Assembly: GCA_036266155.1 (NCBI GenBank)
Contig: DATANR010000132.1
Location: forward strand, 1 to 39,551
Length of the DNA: 39,551 nucleotides
Reading direction: 5' to 3'
Source: SIAJ01 sp036266155
GTDB taxonomy: Bacteria > Planctomycetota > Planctomycetia > Gemmatales > Gemmataceae
Positions 1 through 8,293 of this stretch are shown here, piece after piece. A program made the translations under genes and the position numbers. Each line of letters starts with the position of its first letter. The first letter of the stretch is position 1. The notes below the pieces were generated by a model. The model made no database searches and was not told where the DNA came from. It saw nothing but the letters and a program-made list of their open reading frames with translations.

Positions 1-426
1 CCGCCTCGGCCTGATCCTGCCGCGCCGCCTCCGCCGACCCGAGGACCACCGGCCTGTGTAGTGAAGACTTTCGACCCCGACGGCCATATTCGCCGGGGAA
101 AACGACTGCCGACGAGCTGAATAGCGTAACTTGGGCTAACGGCACGATCGCGAACTGAATTCAGAACGATTCGCAAGCAAGAACGAGTGCATCGGCAGTT
201 CGAAAGGCCTTGAGATACAACATAACACCGGAAAAATGGCGTTTTTCAGCACCCTGCTAGGTGGTTGCGAATGGGTCAAAACGTCAATAGACGCTCGAAA
301 ACAAGGCATTCTCGTCGTGTCAGGTGCGTCTTCGGCGTCTGCAGCGAGTGGTTTATTTTTAGCTGAATTAGCACAGTTTGCCACCGTATCTCTGACACTC
401 TGACGAGCCGCCGCTACGCAGATGCC
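1..426. other. Gene-poor left edge
   Basis: No gene with convincing coding character is visible here. The first ~115 bases may hold the 3' end of a plus-strand gene cut by the window edge: two plus frames run open from base 1 and stop at about 60 and 120. Neither translation is recognisable. The rest is intergenic sequence downstream of the minus-strand WD40 gene and contains the first copy of an ~80 bp direct repeat (322-399). A short minus-strand reading frame at 136-384 arises mostly from this repeat and is not believed to be a gene. Confidence 0.5.
322..399. repeat. Direct repeat copy 1 (~80 bp)
   Basis: The sequence from AGGTGCGTC to CTCTGACACT matches 3064-3145 in the same orientation over its whole length, with scattered substitutions and a few small indels. 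The best conserved core is GCTGAATTAGCAC followed by CACCG-ATCTCTGACACT. The two copies bracket the WD40 gene, one downstream of its stop and one upstream of its start. It could be a dispersed genomic repeat, a short non-autonomous element, or the footprint of a segmental duplication. Confidence 0.75.
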
Positions 427-2928
427 TCATCGCGTGGCCGACAAGCGTGCCAGAGCGGCTTTGGCCTGCACCGTCAGAGTAGCATCCGGGTCGCCAGTCT
501 CGAGGCGTTCCAAAACCGCCCGAGCATCCGCCGTTCCAATTCGCTCCAGCACTTCAACGAGACGGGAGGCACGGATTTCTGCAGCGGGCAACGGTTCGAC
601 GAGTAACTTGTCGATCAGCTTTTCGACTCGTTCCCGGGCCTCCGGTGAAAGCTTGGCGGCCAGGTGCTTCTTCAATGTCGGCACGATAGATGGACCGATT
701 TTCTGCAATTCCTTGGTGGCCACCTCGCGAACAGCGAAGCGGTCGTTATCGAGATCCAAGAGCCAACGTTGAATTCGTTCCCGACCTGGACCTTTGGCCG
801 GTTCGGTTCGCTCTCCAATGTACGAAACGGTTGCGTCGGGATGGGCGGTCAATCCCCAAATACTCCGATGAACGACGAGCATATCGTTACCTGCCAACTC
901 GGCCCACCACGCCTTCATGAGTTGCTCTGTCGGTGGATGTGGAGCATCCAGAGGCTTTGCGTTACTCGTGTTCCACAACGTGACCGACCCATCAATGGTT
1001 GCCGAGGCGAGTGCTTTACCATTGGGTGTGAACGCCAAGCTGGTAATCCGATCAGCGCGTGGGTCGAACACAAGCTCCTCTTTGGCTGTCTCTAGGTTGC
1101 GGATCCGGATCTCGTCATCGGCTGCCGCTGCTAACCGTTTTCCATCCGAGGAGAACGTCAGCGGGCCGGGACGGGGAAGCTTCCACCGTTTACTTTCATC
1201 TTCTTTCCCGGTTGCCACATCCCAAAACCGCACCGTCTTGTCGAACGCGGCAGTTGCCACGGTCTTTCCATCGGGCGAGAAGATCGCGGTAGTCAATGCT
1301 CGGGCGTGGCCGGCGAATTGCGTGAGTTCCTTTTTGGTCTTCAGGTCCCAGAGCCGAGCCGTTCGATCGTGACTCGCCGACACCAATCGATCGCCCGTCT
1401 GGTTAAACGCCAGCGAAACCACCGGCTCCTTGTGGCCGATCAACAAGTCGGCTTTAGTCAGTGTTGAGTCGAAGACCACGATCCTGCCATCTTTCCCGGC
1501 AACGGCAACGCTCTTCCCGTCGGGCGCGATCGCCAACGAATAGAGCGGCGTACCAACCGATTGACTGACGCGCAAGAACTTGCCTGTCGACGCGTCCCAG
1601 CGACGGACGATCCCATCCAATCCGACCGCGATCAATTCGGTCCCACCGGGAACGAAAGCAAGATCGCTGAGGCCCGGGCGCTCGGGAGCCGGAAAACTAC
1701 TGATTTGATCGGCGAGAATGCGAAAGACCGCTCCCGAGCGCGCATCACGGACGATGATCTTGCCGTGACTATCCGCGGACGCAAGCAAGCCCTCGTCACT
1801 CGAAATGGCAACCGAGTTTGCGGAAGATTGATGCACATTTTCCTGGCTATTGAACACGAGGCGTTCACGGGCCGTGGCCACATCCCACAAACGAATCGTC
1901 TTGTCGTAGCCCCCCGATACCAGTGTCTTGCCATCCGCATTCAAATGAAAACACACGACGCCGCCCGTGTGAGCAGTCCAGTCCGTCAGTTTTTTCCCGT
2001 TGCTCGTATTCCATTTGGCGATCGTTCCGTCATGGCTTCCAGTAAATAGAGTCTCGCCTTCGTCGGCTGTGGCGATCACGAACACGTCATCGCGATGGCC
2101 GCTGAATGTCCGTTGCTCCTTCTTGGTCGCCAGATCCCACAGTCGCATCGACCCATCGCAACAACTGGAGGAAATCGCTTTTCCGTCCGGCGTGAACGCC
2201 ACGGATCGGACATTGGCTGGGCTGCCTTCGAGCGTCCCCTCGGCCTTCCCGGTCTTCAGGCTCCATAGGCGAATGATCGGTTCGCCGCCGCACGAAGCGA
2301 CCGTCTGCGCATCGGGAGAAAACGCCAGACCGAGGATCATCGCCGCCGATCCTTCAAACAAATGCGACTGTTTGCCGTTGGCACTATCCCAGATACGAAC
2401 GGTTTTGTCGTAGCCGCCAGAGGCGACCGTCGTGCCATCGGGAGAGTAAGTCAGGAAGGCAATCCCCTCGGTATGGCCGATGCCTCGATGTCGCTCCTTG
2501 CCGGTAGCGATGTCCCAAAATCGGACTGTTCGATCAAAACTCGCGGACGCCAGAGTTTTGCCATCAGGAGAAATCGCGAGTGAATTGACGATATTCTCAT
2601 GCCCCACGAATTCCTTGATCAAGCCACCAGTCGCCACGTCCCAGATTTCAATGACTGGGCCCGAACTCGCTGCAACGAGCCGGCCATTCGGTGAGAACAT
2701 GACGGTGCGAATGTCGTTCGGCGGCGACTGGGGAGGAATGTTCCGAAAGTCGCGCCAGATCGCACCCGAAGGCAGCGTGTCACTGATTCGCGCGGGCTGT
2801 CCAGGTTTCGCAGGACCGGGTTTGGCTAAAGGCGTTGGAAGCAGGGACGGGGGAGGTTGCTCGGCGCGCGTCGCGACGCTCAGACTGGTGGCGAACACAA
2901 TCGATAACAGCGCGCGCGATGCGAACAT
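427..2928 (-). CDS. Secreted WD40-repeat protein with C-terminal HEAT-like region
   Basis: The product has 833 residues. An N-terminal signal peptide (MFASRALLSIVFATSLSVA) is followed by a Pro-rich stretch. More than a dozen WD40 blades then run from about residue 60 to 680, each with the usual SPDGKTLASAS / VRFWDIATGK pattern. The last ~110 residues (from about RFAVREVATKEL) are a helical HEAT-like module typical of planctomycete WD40 proteins. The ATG at 2928 is chosen because it begins the signal peptide. The frame stays open upstream to 3120, but that extension is Arg-rich, overlaps a repeat and does not look coding. The repeats form one or two beta-propellers and probably a protein-interaction scaffold outside the cytoplasm; no partner can be named. 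There is no catalytic domain, and the gene appears to stand alone. Confidence 0.9.
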   Translation of the reverse strand: MFASRALLSIVFATSLSVATRAEQPPPSLLPTPLAKPGPAKPGQPARISDTLPSGAIWRDFRNIPPQSPPNDIRTVMFSPNGRLVAASSGPVIEIWDVATGGLIKEFVGHENIVNSLAISPDGKTLASASFDRTVRFWDIATGKERHRGIGHTEGIAFLTYSPDGTTVASGGYDKTVRIWDSANGKQSHLFEGSAAMILGLAFSPDAQTVASCGGEPIIRLWSLKTGKAEGTLEGSPANVRSVAFTPDGKAISSSCCDGSMRLWDLATKKEQRTFSGHRDDVFVIATADEGETLFTGSHDGTIAKWNTSNGKKLTDWTAHTGGVVCFHLNADGKTLVSGGYDKTIRLWDVATARERLVFNSQENVHQSSANSVAISSDEGLLASADSHGKIIVRDARSGAVFRILADQISSFPAPERPGLSDLAFVPGGTELIAVGLDGIVRRWDASTGKFLRVSQSVGTPLYSLAIAPDGKSVAVAGKDGRIVVFDSTLTKADLLIGHKEPVVSLAFNQTGDRLVSASHDRTARLWDLKTKKELTQFAGHARALTTAIFSPDGKTVATAAFDKTVRFWDVATGKEDESKRWKLPRPGPLTFSSDGKRLAAAADDEIRIRNLETAKEELVFDPRADRITSLAFTPNGKALASATIDGSVTLWNTSNAKPLDAPHPPTEQLMKAWWAELAGNDMLVVHRSIWGLTAHPDATVSYIGERTEPAKGPGRERIQRWLLDLDNDRFAVREVATKELQKIGPSIVPTLKKHLAAKLSPEARERVEKLIDKLLVEPLPAAEIRASRLVEVLERIGTADARAVLERLETGDPDATLTVQAKAALARLSATR

Positions 2929-3063
2929 CTTCAACCCAAGATAAGGCGAGATGCAATTCGGATAGCGTACCCGAAGAGTCGGCTGTCGCTGTCGTTGTTT
3001 CGTGATCGTTACACGTCCGGTTCTGGCGGAGTCAGGGTACGCAGGCCGCGACCGATGGGTGTG

Positions 3064-3145
3064 AGGTGCGTCGTCGTCGACGTCTGCACCGAGTGGTCTC
3101 TTTTTTGGCTGAATTAGCACGGTTTATCACCGCATCTCTGACACT
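3064..3145. repeat. Direct repeat copy 2 (~80 bp)
   Basis: This is the second copy of the repeat at 322-399, in the same orientation and about 2.74 kb away. It lies upstream of the WD40 gene, between it and the esterase gene. The two copies differ by substitutions and a few small indels, so the duplication is not recent. Confidence 0.75.
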
Positions 3146-3263
3146 AGCCTCCTCACCCTCACCATCTGTAATGGTGAACCCGAGGTCTTCGAGCGATGTG
3201 ACGGTAATGTGGCCGACGCGGTTCCGACTGTCCGGCACAGGTGGGGCCGTGCGATGTTTGTTC

Positions 3264-3279
3264 GCGTCGAAAGCGACGC
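3264..3279 (-). terminator. Short hairpin after esterase gene
   Basis: GCGTCG-AAAG-CGACGC forms a 6 bp GC-rich stem with a 4-base loop, starting about 5 bases beyond the esterase stop on the minus strand. No U-tract follows, so a termination role is only suggested by position. Confidence 0.3.
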
Positions 3280-3284
3280 AATCC

Positions 3285-5291
3285 TCAATCTTGGAAAAGC
3301 AACGGCGCGAACTGGTACAGGCTCCGTCGCCAGGTCTGCCACTCGTGGGCCGTCTCCGGGGACTCGTAATAGACACTCTTGACGCCCAGCTTCTCCAGCG
3401 CCGCTTGGTTGGCCTTGGCGGTGGCGGTCTTCTCCTTACCGCCGTAGCTGACGAACACCAGCTTCACCTTCTTTTTGAACGCCTCCGGGTCGGACAGCGC
3501 GGGGTCGTCCGCCGCAATGCTGCCGCCGCTGAAGACGCCAATGTGCGAGAACTTGTCGAGATTAGCCAGGGTGATCTGCCGGGTCTGCATGCCGCCCATC
3601 GACAGCCCGGCCATCGCGCGGTGCGGCTGGTCGGCCAGGGTGCGGTAGTTGGAATCGATGTACGGGATCAGGTCGTCGGTCATGACCTTCCCGAAGGCGG
3701 AGAAGTCGAGCTTCGGGAGCCCGCCCTTCGGGGCAGGACCGGCGGGCCGCGGGCTGATCCCGCCTCCGTTCTCCATCACGATGATGAATGGCTTGGCCTT
3801 CCCGGCGGCGATCAGGTTGTCCATGATCAGGCCCGCATGCCCCTGGCTCCCCCACCCGGTTTCGTCCTCGCCGGCCCCGTGCTGCAGGTAGAGCACGGGG
3901 TAGCGTTTGCTAATGTCCTTGTCGTAATCGGGGGGCGTATAGACGAAGCAGCGGCGGGTCCGGTCGGTGCTCTTTGAGTGGTACAGGGTCTCGCGGAGCT
4001 GGCCGTGCGGGACGTTCTTGACGGCGTAGAACTCCGCATCCTTGGCGGGGATTTCGATGGCGCTGCCCCACCGGTTGGCGCCAAAGAAGAATCTGCTGCC
4101 GGGGTCCGGGACGTCGGCCCCGTCGATGTTGATTCGGTAGTAGTGAAAGCCTTCGTCCAGGGGGCGGGTGGTGCCGACCCAGGCGCCGTCATCGCCCTTC
4201 GTCAACGTGACGCCGGCCCATTCCGGCACTCGCACGCTCTGGGCCTGGGGGACGACGATGCGGAACCGGGCGCGGCCTTCTGAGTTCACCTGCGGGTACT
4301 GCTTGCCGGGCTGGTTGGAGGTCGCCGGTTTGAAGTCCTCCACCGGCGCCGGCTTCGGTTCATCCCCGCCCTTGTCTGTGGCTTTCTTCTCCGGCGGTGT
4401 TTCGCCGGCCTTCTTCGGCGGCGCCTTGTTCTCCTGCCCCGGCTCGCGGAAGACCAGTTGGGCGAAGGTGTACAGGTCGCTCTTCCACACTTTCATGTCG
4501 TGCGCCCCTCCGGGGATCACCCGGTAGACGTGCGGCACCTTCTTCTCGTCGAGCATCTTGTGGACGCCCTCACTGATCCGGAACAACCCGTCCTTGTCCC
4601 CGCACGCAACGTACAGCAGCTTCAGCTTCTTGGCCGCCTCGGCGTGATCCTTGATTAGGGCGGCGGGTGCCTTCGTGTTCGGGGCCGACGAGAACCCGCC
4701 GACCCACGCGAACGTGTCGAGGTTGCCGAGGCCGAAGTTCAGCGACTGCCCGCCGCCCATCGACAGTCCGGCGATGGCCCGTGACTCGCGGTCGCCCTTC
4801 ACGGAGTAGGTCTTCTCGACGTACGGGATCAAGTCGGTGAGCAGGTCCTTCTCGAAGGCCGCGAACGCCGGCCCCTGCTGGCCGAACCCCGACTTGGCTG
4901 TGACCTCCTTCGACGCTCGCCCGTTGGGCATCACCACGATCATCGGGACGGCCTTCTTGTCGGCGTACAGGTTGTCGAGGATCACGTCGGGCGCGCCGCC
5001 CCGCGCCCACTCGTTCTCGTCCCCGCCGATGCCGTGGAGCAGGTACAGCACCGGGTACGTCTTGTCCTTGGTGTAGCCCGGTGGCGTGTAGACTCGCGCC
5101 TTGCGCTTGACACCGACGGTCGTCGAGTCGTACTCGACCGTCTCCAGCTTGCCGCGATCGACGCCGTCCCGCTTCTTGTCGAAGCCTTCGGGCGGGGCCG
5201 GATACTTCTCGGTCGATTCGTCTTTCTGGGCCAGGGCCGGCAGGGCGGCCAGTACGGCCCACGCGAGCAGGGCCACAATGCGTCCGCTCAT
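3285..5291 (-). CDS. Secreted tandem-domain esterase (feruloyl esterase / esterase D fold)
   Basis: The product has 668 residues with a signal peptide (cleavage near ALPALAQ). It carries two copies of the putative-esterase alpha/beta-hydrolase domain (PF00756 type). Domain 1 (about 45-285) has nucleophile Ser177 in GLSMGG and a likely catalytic His264 (GGAHD). Domain 2 (about 430-668) has Ser564 in GLSMGG and His649 (TAHEW). Between them lie a Lys/Pro-rich linker (about 285-330) and an early-set beta domain (about 335-415) resembling the carbohydrate-binding module of XynZ/Fes-type esterases. The likely reaction is hydrolysis of acyl or feruloyl esters on polysaccharides, outside the cytoplasm. 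Both catalytic sets look intact. Its ATG overlaps the stop of the upstream MarR gene by four bases (ATGA), so the two are co-transcribed and probably translationally coupled. The substrate cannot be read from sequence. Confidence 0.93.
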   Translation of the reverse strand: MSGRIVALLAWAVLAALPALAQKDESTEKYPAPPEGFDKKRDGVDRGKLETVEYDSTTVGVKRKARVYTPPGYTKDKTYPVLYLLHGIGGDENEWARGGAPDVILDNLYADKKAVPMIVVMPNGRASKEVTAKSGFGQQGPAFAAFEKDLLTDLIPYVEKTYSVKGDRESRAIAGLSMGGGQSLNFGLGNLDTFAWVGGFSSAPNTKAPAALIKDHAEAAKKLKLLYVACGDKDGLFRISEGVHKMLDEKKVPHVYRVIPGGAHDMKVWKSDLYTFAQLVFREPGQENKAPPKKAGETPPEKKATDKGGDEPKPAPVEDFKPATSNQPGKQYPQVNSEGRARFRIVVPQAQSVRVPEWAGVTLTKGDDGAWVGTTRPLDEGFHYYRINIDGADVPDPGSRFFFGANRWGSAIEIPAKDAEFYAVKNVPHGQLRETLYHSKSTDRTRRCFVYTPPDYDKDISKRYPVLYLQHGAGEDETGWGSQGHAGLIMDNLIAAGKAKPFIIVMENGGGISPRPAGPAPKGGLPKLDFSAFGKVMTDDLIPYIDSNYRTLADQPHRAMAGLSMGGMQTRQITLANLDKFSHIGVFSGGSIAADDPALSDPEAFKKKVKLVFVSYGGKEKTATAKANQAALEKLGVKSVYYESPETAHEWQTWRRSLYQFAPLLFQD

Positions 5292-5767
5292 GGTTCATCC
5301 TTTCGAGAGGGAGAGGAGGTAGGTCTGGTGATCGGCACGCACTCCGGATTCAGAGCTTCGGTGACCTGTCCCAGGAGCCGGGCGAGTGTTTCCGCCTCGC
5401 CGGGCCCGAGCGCGCCGAGCGCCCGCGCCCGGATCGACTCGCCCGCCTTCCAGAGCCGCCGGTATGCGTGCCGGCCCTTCGCCGTGAGGGCGACCGTCCG
5501 GGCGCGGGCATCGGTTGGGTGCGCGTCCCGCTCGACCAGCCCGCGGGCCGCCAGCAGGATGAGCATGGACCGCACGGTGCTGGGGTCGGACGCCATGCGG
5601 TGGGCGAGTTCCCGCTGGGTAAGCGCTTCCCCGCCCCGGGCGAGGGTGGCGAGGAGGACGAACTGGTCGGCGGTGACGCCGTGCCGCGCGAACCGGGCGT
5701 CCGACCGGCGGTGAAGGGCCAGGTAGGCGGAGCGAAGGGCGATCGCAAGCTCGTGCCCGGTGGTCAT
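5288..5767 (-). CDS. MarR-family transcriptional regulator
   Basis: The product has 159 residues, the usual MarR length. The winged helix-turn-helix runs from about residue 30 to 110. FVLLATLARGGEALTQRELA is followed by the recognition helix region DPSTVRSMLILLAARGLVER and a wing containing DARARTVALTAKGR. MarR proteins bind short palindromes as dimers and release DNA when bound to small phenolic or other ligands. I chose the ATG at 5767. A GTG at 5812 is in frame, but it lies inside the palindrome 5797-5814, which is better explained as the operator. The stop overlaps the esterase start (ATGA). The arrangement suggests an autoregulated MarR-esterase operon induced by an aromatic or ester substrate; the ligand is inference. 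Confidence 0.92.
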   Translation of the reverse strand: MTTGHELAIALRSAYLALHRRSDARFARHGVTADQFVLLATLARGGEALTQRELAHRMASDPSTVRSMLILLAARGLVERDAHPTDARARTVALTAKGRHAYRRLWKAGESIRARALGALGPGEAETLARLLGQVTEALNPECVPITRPTSSPSRKDEP

Positions 5768-5796
5768 CGGCGGGTCGCTCGCAGCCGTTGTGGAAT

Positions 5797-5814
5797 TCGT
5801 GCGTCTACGCACGA
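5797..5814. promoter_or_regulatory. Palindromic operator candidate for MarR
   Basis: TCGTGCGT-CT-ACGCACGA is a perfect inverted repeat with 8-base arms and a 2-base centre. It lies 30 bases upstream of the chosen MarR start. Size, symmetry and position match MarR-family autoregulatory operators. Binding would block transcription of both MarR and the esterase. Confidence 0.6.
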
Positions 5815-6078
5815 TCGGAGTTGGAAGCAGTGTATGCGGACGGCCGAGCGCGTACTAGGAAAAAACGACGGGAGGCGCGGGGTGGAGACGGCCGAGGCCT
5901 CGACCTGGCCCAAGCCGACCAACACGCCACGATCTGCCTTGCGGTTTGTCCCGGTCGCTATACGGACTGGGCACCGGCTGTTTACTTCTCTAACTGCTTC
6001 GTTCCGACACCTCAATGCACCGAATGCTCGGTCGATCTGGCCGCGGCGTATGGCCGTCCGAGAATCCGACGACAAAAG

Positions 6079-6666
6079 TCAAGGCAATAGGGTGAACGTA
6101 TCGATCGCGCCGCCAATGTTCTGGTCCAGAACATTATCGCTTCCCGCCTTCACGAAGAACCAGTCCGGGTTCAACTCGCCCCTTAGAGTGTCCGCGAAGC
6201 CGTCGTCAATGACCGTCGCCCCGCCGACCAGCAGGGTCGTACCATTCTTGCCTTTGGTCTGCGTACCCAGCAGATGCTTGATCTTCGTCGCGAATGCCGT
6301 CGTCGATGTCCACTCGGCCATGATTGCGTTCAATGCCGTTAGGTCGCTGTCGAACGTCGTGGTGCCACCGATCAGCAGATCGTTGTTGGCTCCGCCATTG
6401 AGGGAGTCCGCTCCGAGGCCACCGATCAATACATCGATGCCGCCGCCGCCGAACAGATTGTCGTCGCCCGATCCGCCCAGCAACACGTCGTTGCCCGGGC
6501 CGCCGGTCAGGGCGTCCAGGCCGGCGCCGCTGGCGACTTCCGATCGGGAGATTGAAGCGGCAAGTGCGGAGCCAACGCTGGAGGGGAAGCGAGGCCATGA
6601 CGAGTCTCCGGAGGGCAAGCACGCTCGCAGGCAACAACGGGCCGGTAGCACGCAGGTAGGGTTCAA
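6079..6666 (-). pseudogene. RTX calcium-binding repeat protein, C-terminal fragment
   Basis: About 145 residues are recognisable. Glycine-rich nonapeptide repeats (GGPGNDVLLGGSGDDNLFGG and following) would bind calcium in a parallel beta-roll. They are followed by the C-terminal block LIGGTTTFDSDLTALNAIMAEW ... ELNPDWFF ... DTFTLLP, which closes large planctomycete extracellular repeat proteins. Upstream of the first repeat the frame is Arg/Ser/Pro-rich, shows no homology-like pattern and offers only TTG or GTG starts without a ribosome binding site. The missing N-terminus and lack of a start suggest a 5'-truncated remnant of a much larger surface protein. The neighbouring sigma remnant supports a local decay zone. 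A short functional protein is less likely. Confidence 0.6.
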
Positions 6667-7008
6667 ACGGGAAGATTCACAACTCGAAGTGTGAGAGGGC
6701 AGCCCAACGGGTGGGCCGCCAGCAAATCTATGCGAGTGGTGAGATGAGCTTGAGTGTACCAGTCCGAGGCTGCATTCGTAACAGGTATTCCTCCGTACTT
6801 GGAGAATACCTACTGGATTGTCAGACTCATCGGATCAGCCAAGTCCGTTCGCCCCGAAACACAGTTGACGACTTTCGCGACCGGGACGGGATCGCGCTCG
6901 CTCACTGGCAACGAGGGGACGCTGGCACCCCGGAATTGCGATGGGTCCATCCGACGACTCCGGAGTTGGCGCAAGCTATTTCCTGCGAAGACGGGTATCC
7001 TCACAGGT
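6667..7008. other. Non-coding gap in decay zone
   Basis: No gene is seen. A hairpin with 9-base arms (6698-6706 with 6712-6720, one G-T pair) is the only clear structure. The stretch probably represents eroded sequence between the RTX fragment and the sigma-factor remnant. Confidence 0.45.
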
Positions 7009-7335
7009 ATGAGCGCGGTTACCCACATCCTGTCGGCCATGGAGATGGGTGACCCCCAAGGCGTCGGCCCAACTCCTGCCCCTCGTCTACGCTGAACTCC
7101 GCAACCTTGCCGCCGCCCGCATGGCCGCCGAGGCGCCCCGGGTCAGACTCTCCAGGCCACCGCGCTGGTCCACGAGGCATACCTGCGGCTCGTGGGCGGC
7201 GACCAGGCTCCGCACTGGAATAGCCGGGCCCACTTCTTCGGGGCTGCTGCGGAAGCCACGCGCCGCATCCTCGTCGATCAGGCCCGCCGCAAATTGGCCG
7301 ACAAGCGCAGCCACGGTCGGCGTCCGGGAAGTTGA
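7009..7335 (+). pseudogene. ECF sigma factor remnant, frameshifted and truncated
   Basis: Three frames must be joined to read an ECF-type sigma factor region 2. They give MSAVTHILSAMEMGDP, then KASAQLLPLVYAELRNLAAA, then GQTLQATALVHEAYLRLVGG and WNSRAHFFGAAAEATRRILV. The first shift is a +1 in the run of C at about 7034-7039, and the second restores the original frame at about 7133-7140. Between them every codon is out of register. The reading ends at TGA 7333 just after the DKRSHGRR motif, so region 4, which recognises the -35 element, is missing. The family is the large planctomycete/acidobacterial ECF-like group. With opposing frameshifts and no region 4, a working sigma factor is very unlikely. 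Confidence 0.8.
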
Positions 7336-7456
7336 ATCCCTTTGCACGTGCCCAGGCGGCCAAGACGCCGACCGTCAAGGCTGCTGACGATCCAATCAAG
7401 GCCGCCCCTATGCTTGCGCGATCCACGCACGACTCGTGGATTGAGCATGTTGCCAA

Positions 7457-8251
7457 TCAGTCGGAGAACCCGTCGCCAAATGGTACCCGGCGGTCCTTGA
7501 CACCTGCAATCTGGGAAAGTCGATAAAAGCCCGTATCCAGTTGAGACACAAAGCCACGCAGGCTTGGGGCCGCCGGCGACGTCTCATAGCGCCCGATGAC
7601 ATTCGCCCACGCCTTATCCGCGGCCGCGACGGCGTCCTTCATCTCTGCAAGCGTCGGCGTGCCTTTGCCGAATTTTGTCAACGCTGCGATTGAATCCTGA
7701 ACCGCGCCGAGATCGGTCAGCCAACCCTTGAGGGCGGCCGGGTCTGTGACGACGAACCGCAAATTGTCGGCAAGGCTCGCGGCCAGCGCGTCTTGACCGG
7801 CAACCTGTCGATTGAAGGTGGCAATCGCCTGGGTTTCATCGCCGTAGTAGAGGGCGAAGTGCAGCGACGCGTCCGCAGCCGACAGCCGGCGGCAGATCAT
7901 CTTCACGGCCGCGTCGGTCGACGCGACATCCTTGGTCTCGTCGAGGATTCCCTTGAGTTGCTTGTCGACGTTGTCGAAGCCAAGCGCCAGTTCTTCACGC
8001 GAGGCCCTGGATCGGACCTTCTGGGCGAGTTCGATCAGGGCTGTCTGGAAGTTCATCGTGTCCTTGAAGAACCCGTTGATCTGCGCGAGTGCGTTGCTCG
8101 ACCCGTAGTGATCCTGCAACGCGGTAATTTGTCGGTTCAACTCCCGGCCGGCGGCCATCATGCCGAGTGCATCGGGGTCGGCGGCAACGGCAGGACGCGG
8201 CAACACGGCCACGCTCGCCAAAAGAACCAGACTTGTCAGTAACAGTCGCAT
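7457..8251 (-). CDS. Secreted helical protein of unknown function
   Basis: The product has 264 residues with a clear signal peptide (MRLLLTSLVLLASVAVL ... AVAAD). The mature part is almost entirely predicted helix, rich in Ala, Asp and Lys, with no Cys-His heme motif and no recognised catalytic motif. The start is supported by GGAG about 8 bases upstream. It is the last gene of a minus-strand operon, 42 bases after the mu-protocadherin-like gene. It could be a periplasmic or surface helical bundle, but no family could be assigned. Confidence 0.8.
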   Translation of the reverse strand: MRLLLTSLVLLASVAVLPRPAVAADPDALGMMAAGRELNRQITALQDHYGSSNALAQINGFFKDTMNFQTALIELAQKVRSRASREELALGFDNVDKQLKGILDETKDVASTDAAVKMICRRLSAADASLHFALYYGDETQAIATFNRQVAGQDALAASLADNLRFVVTDPAALKGWLTDLGAVQDSIAALTKFGKGTPTLAEMKDAVAAADKAWANVIGRYETSPAAPSLRGFVSQLDTGFYRLSQIAGVKDRRVPFGDGFSD

Positions 8252-8293
8252 GACACCGCTCCTTCGAATCGTGGTGTTCGTCTAAATCTGCCG

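Noticed and set aside
136..384. 82-codon minus-strand frame near the left edge
   Set aside because: It consists largely of the direct repeat and has no start context or homology-like pattern.
3036..3075. Minus-strand GGTACG as a further copy of the promoter motif before the WD40 gene
   Set aside because: No CCATTAGGTT-like box lies at 14-base spacing.
4570..5298. Long minus-strand frame overlapping the esterase gene
   Set aside because: It is an out-of-frame shadow of the esterase, Arg/Gly-rich and without domain signal.
5768..5812. GTG start for MarR at 5812
   Set aside because: It lies within the operator-like palindrome and adds 15 residues not typical of the family.
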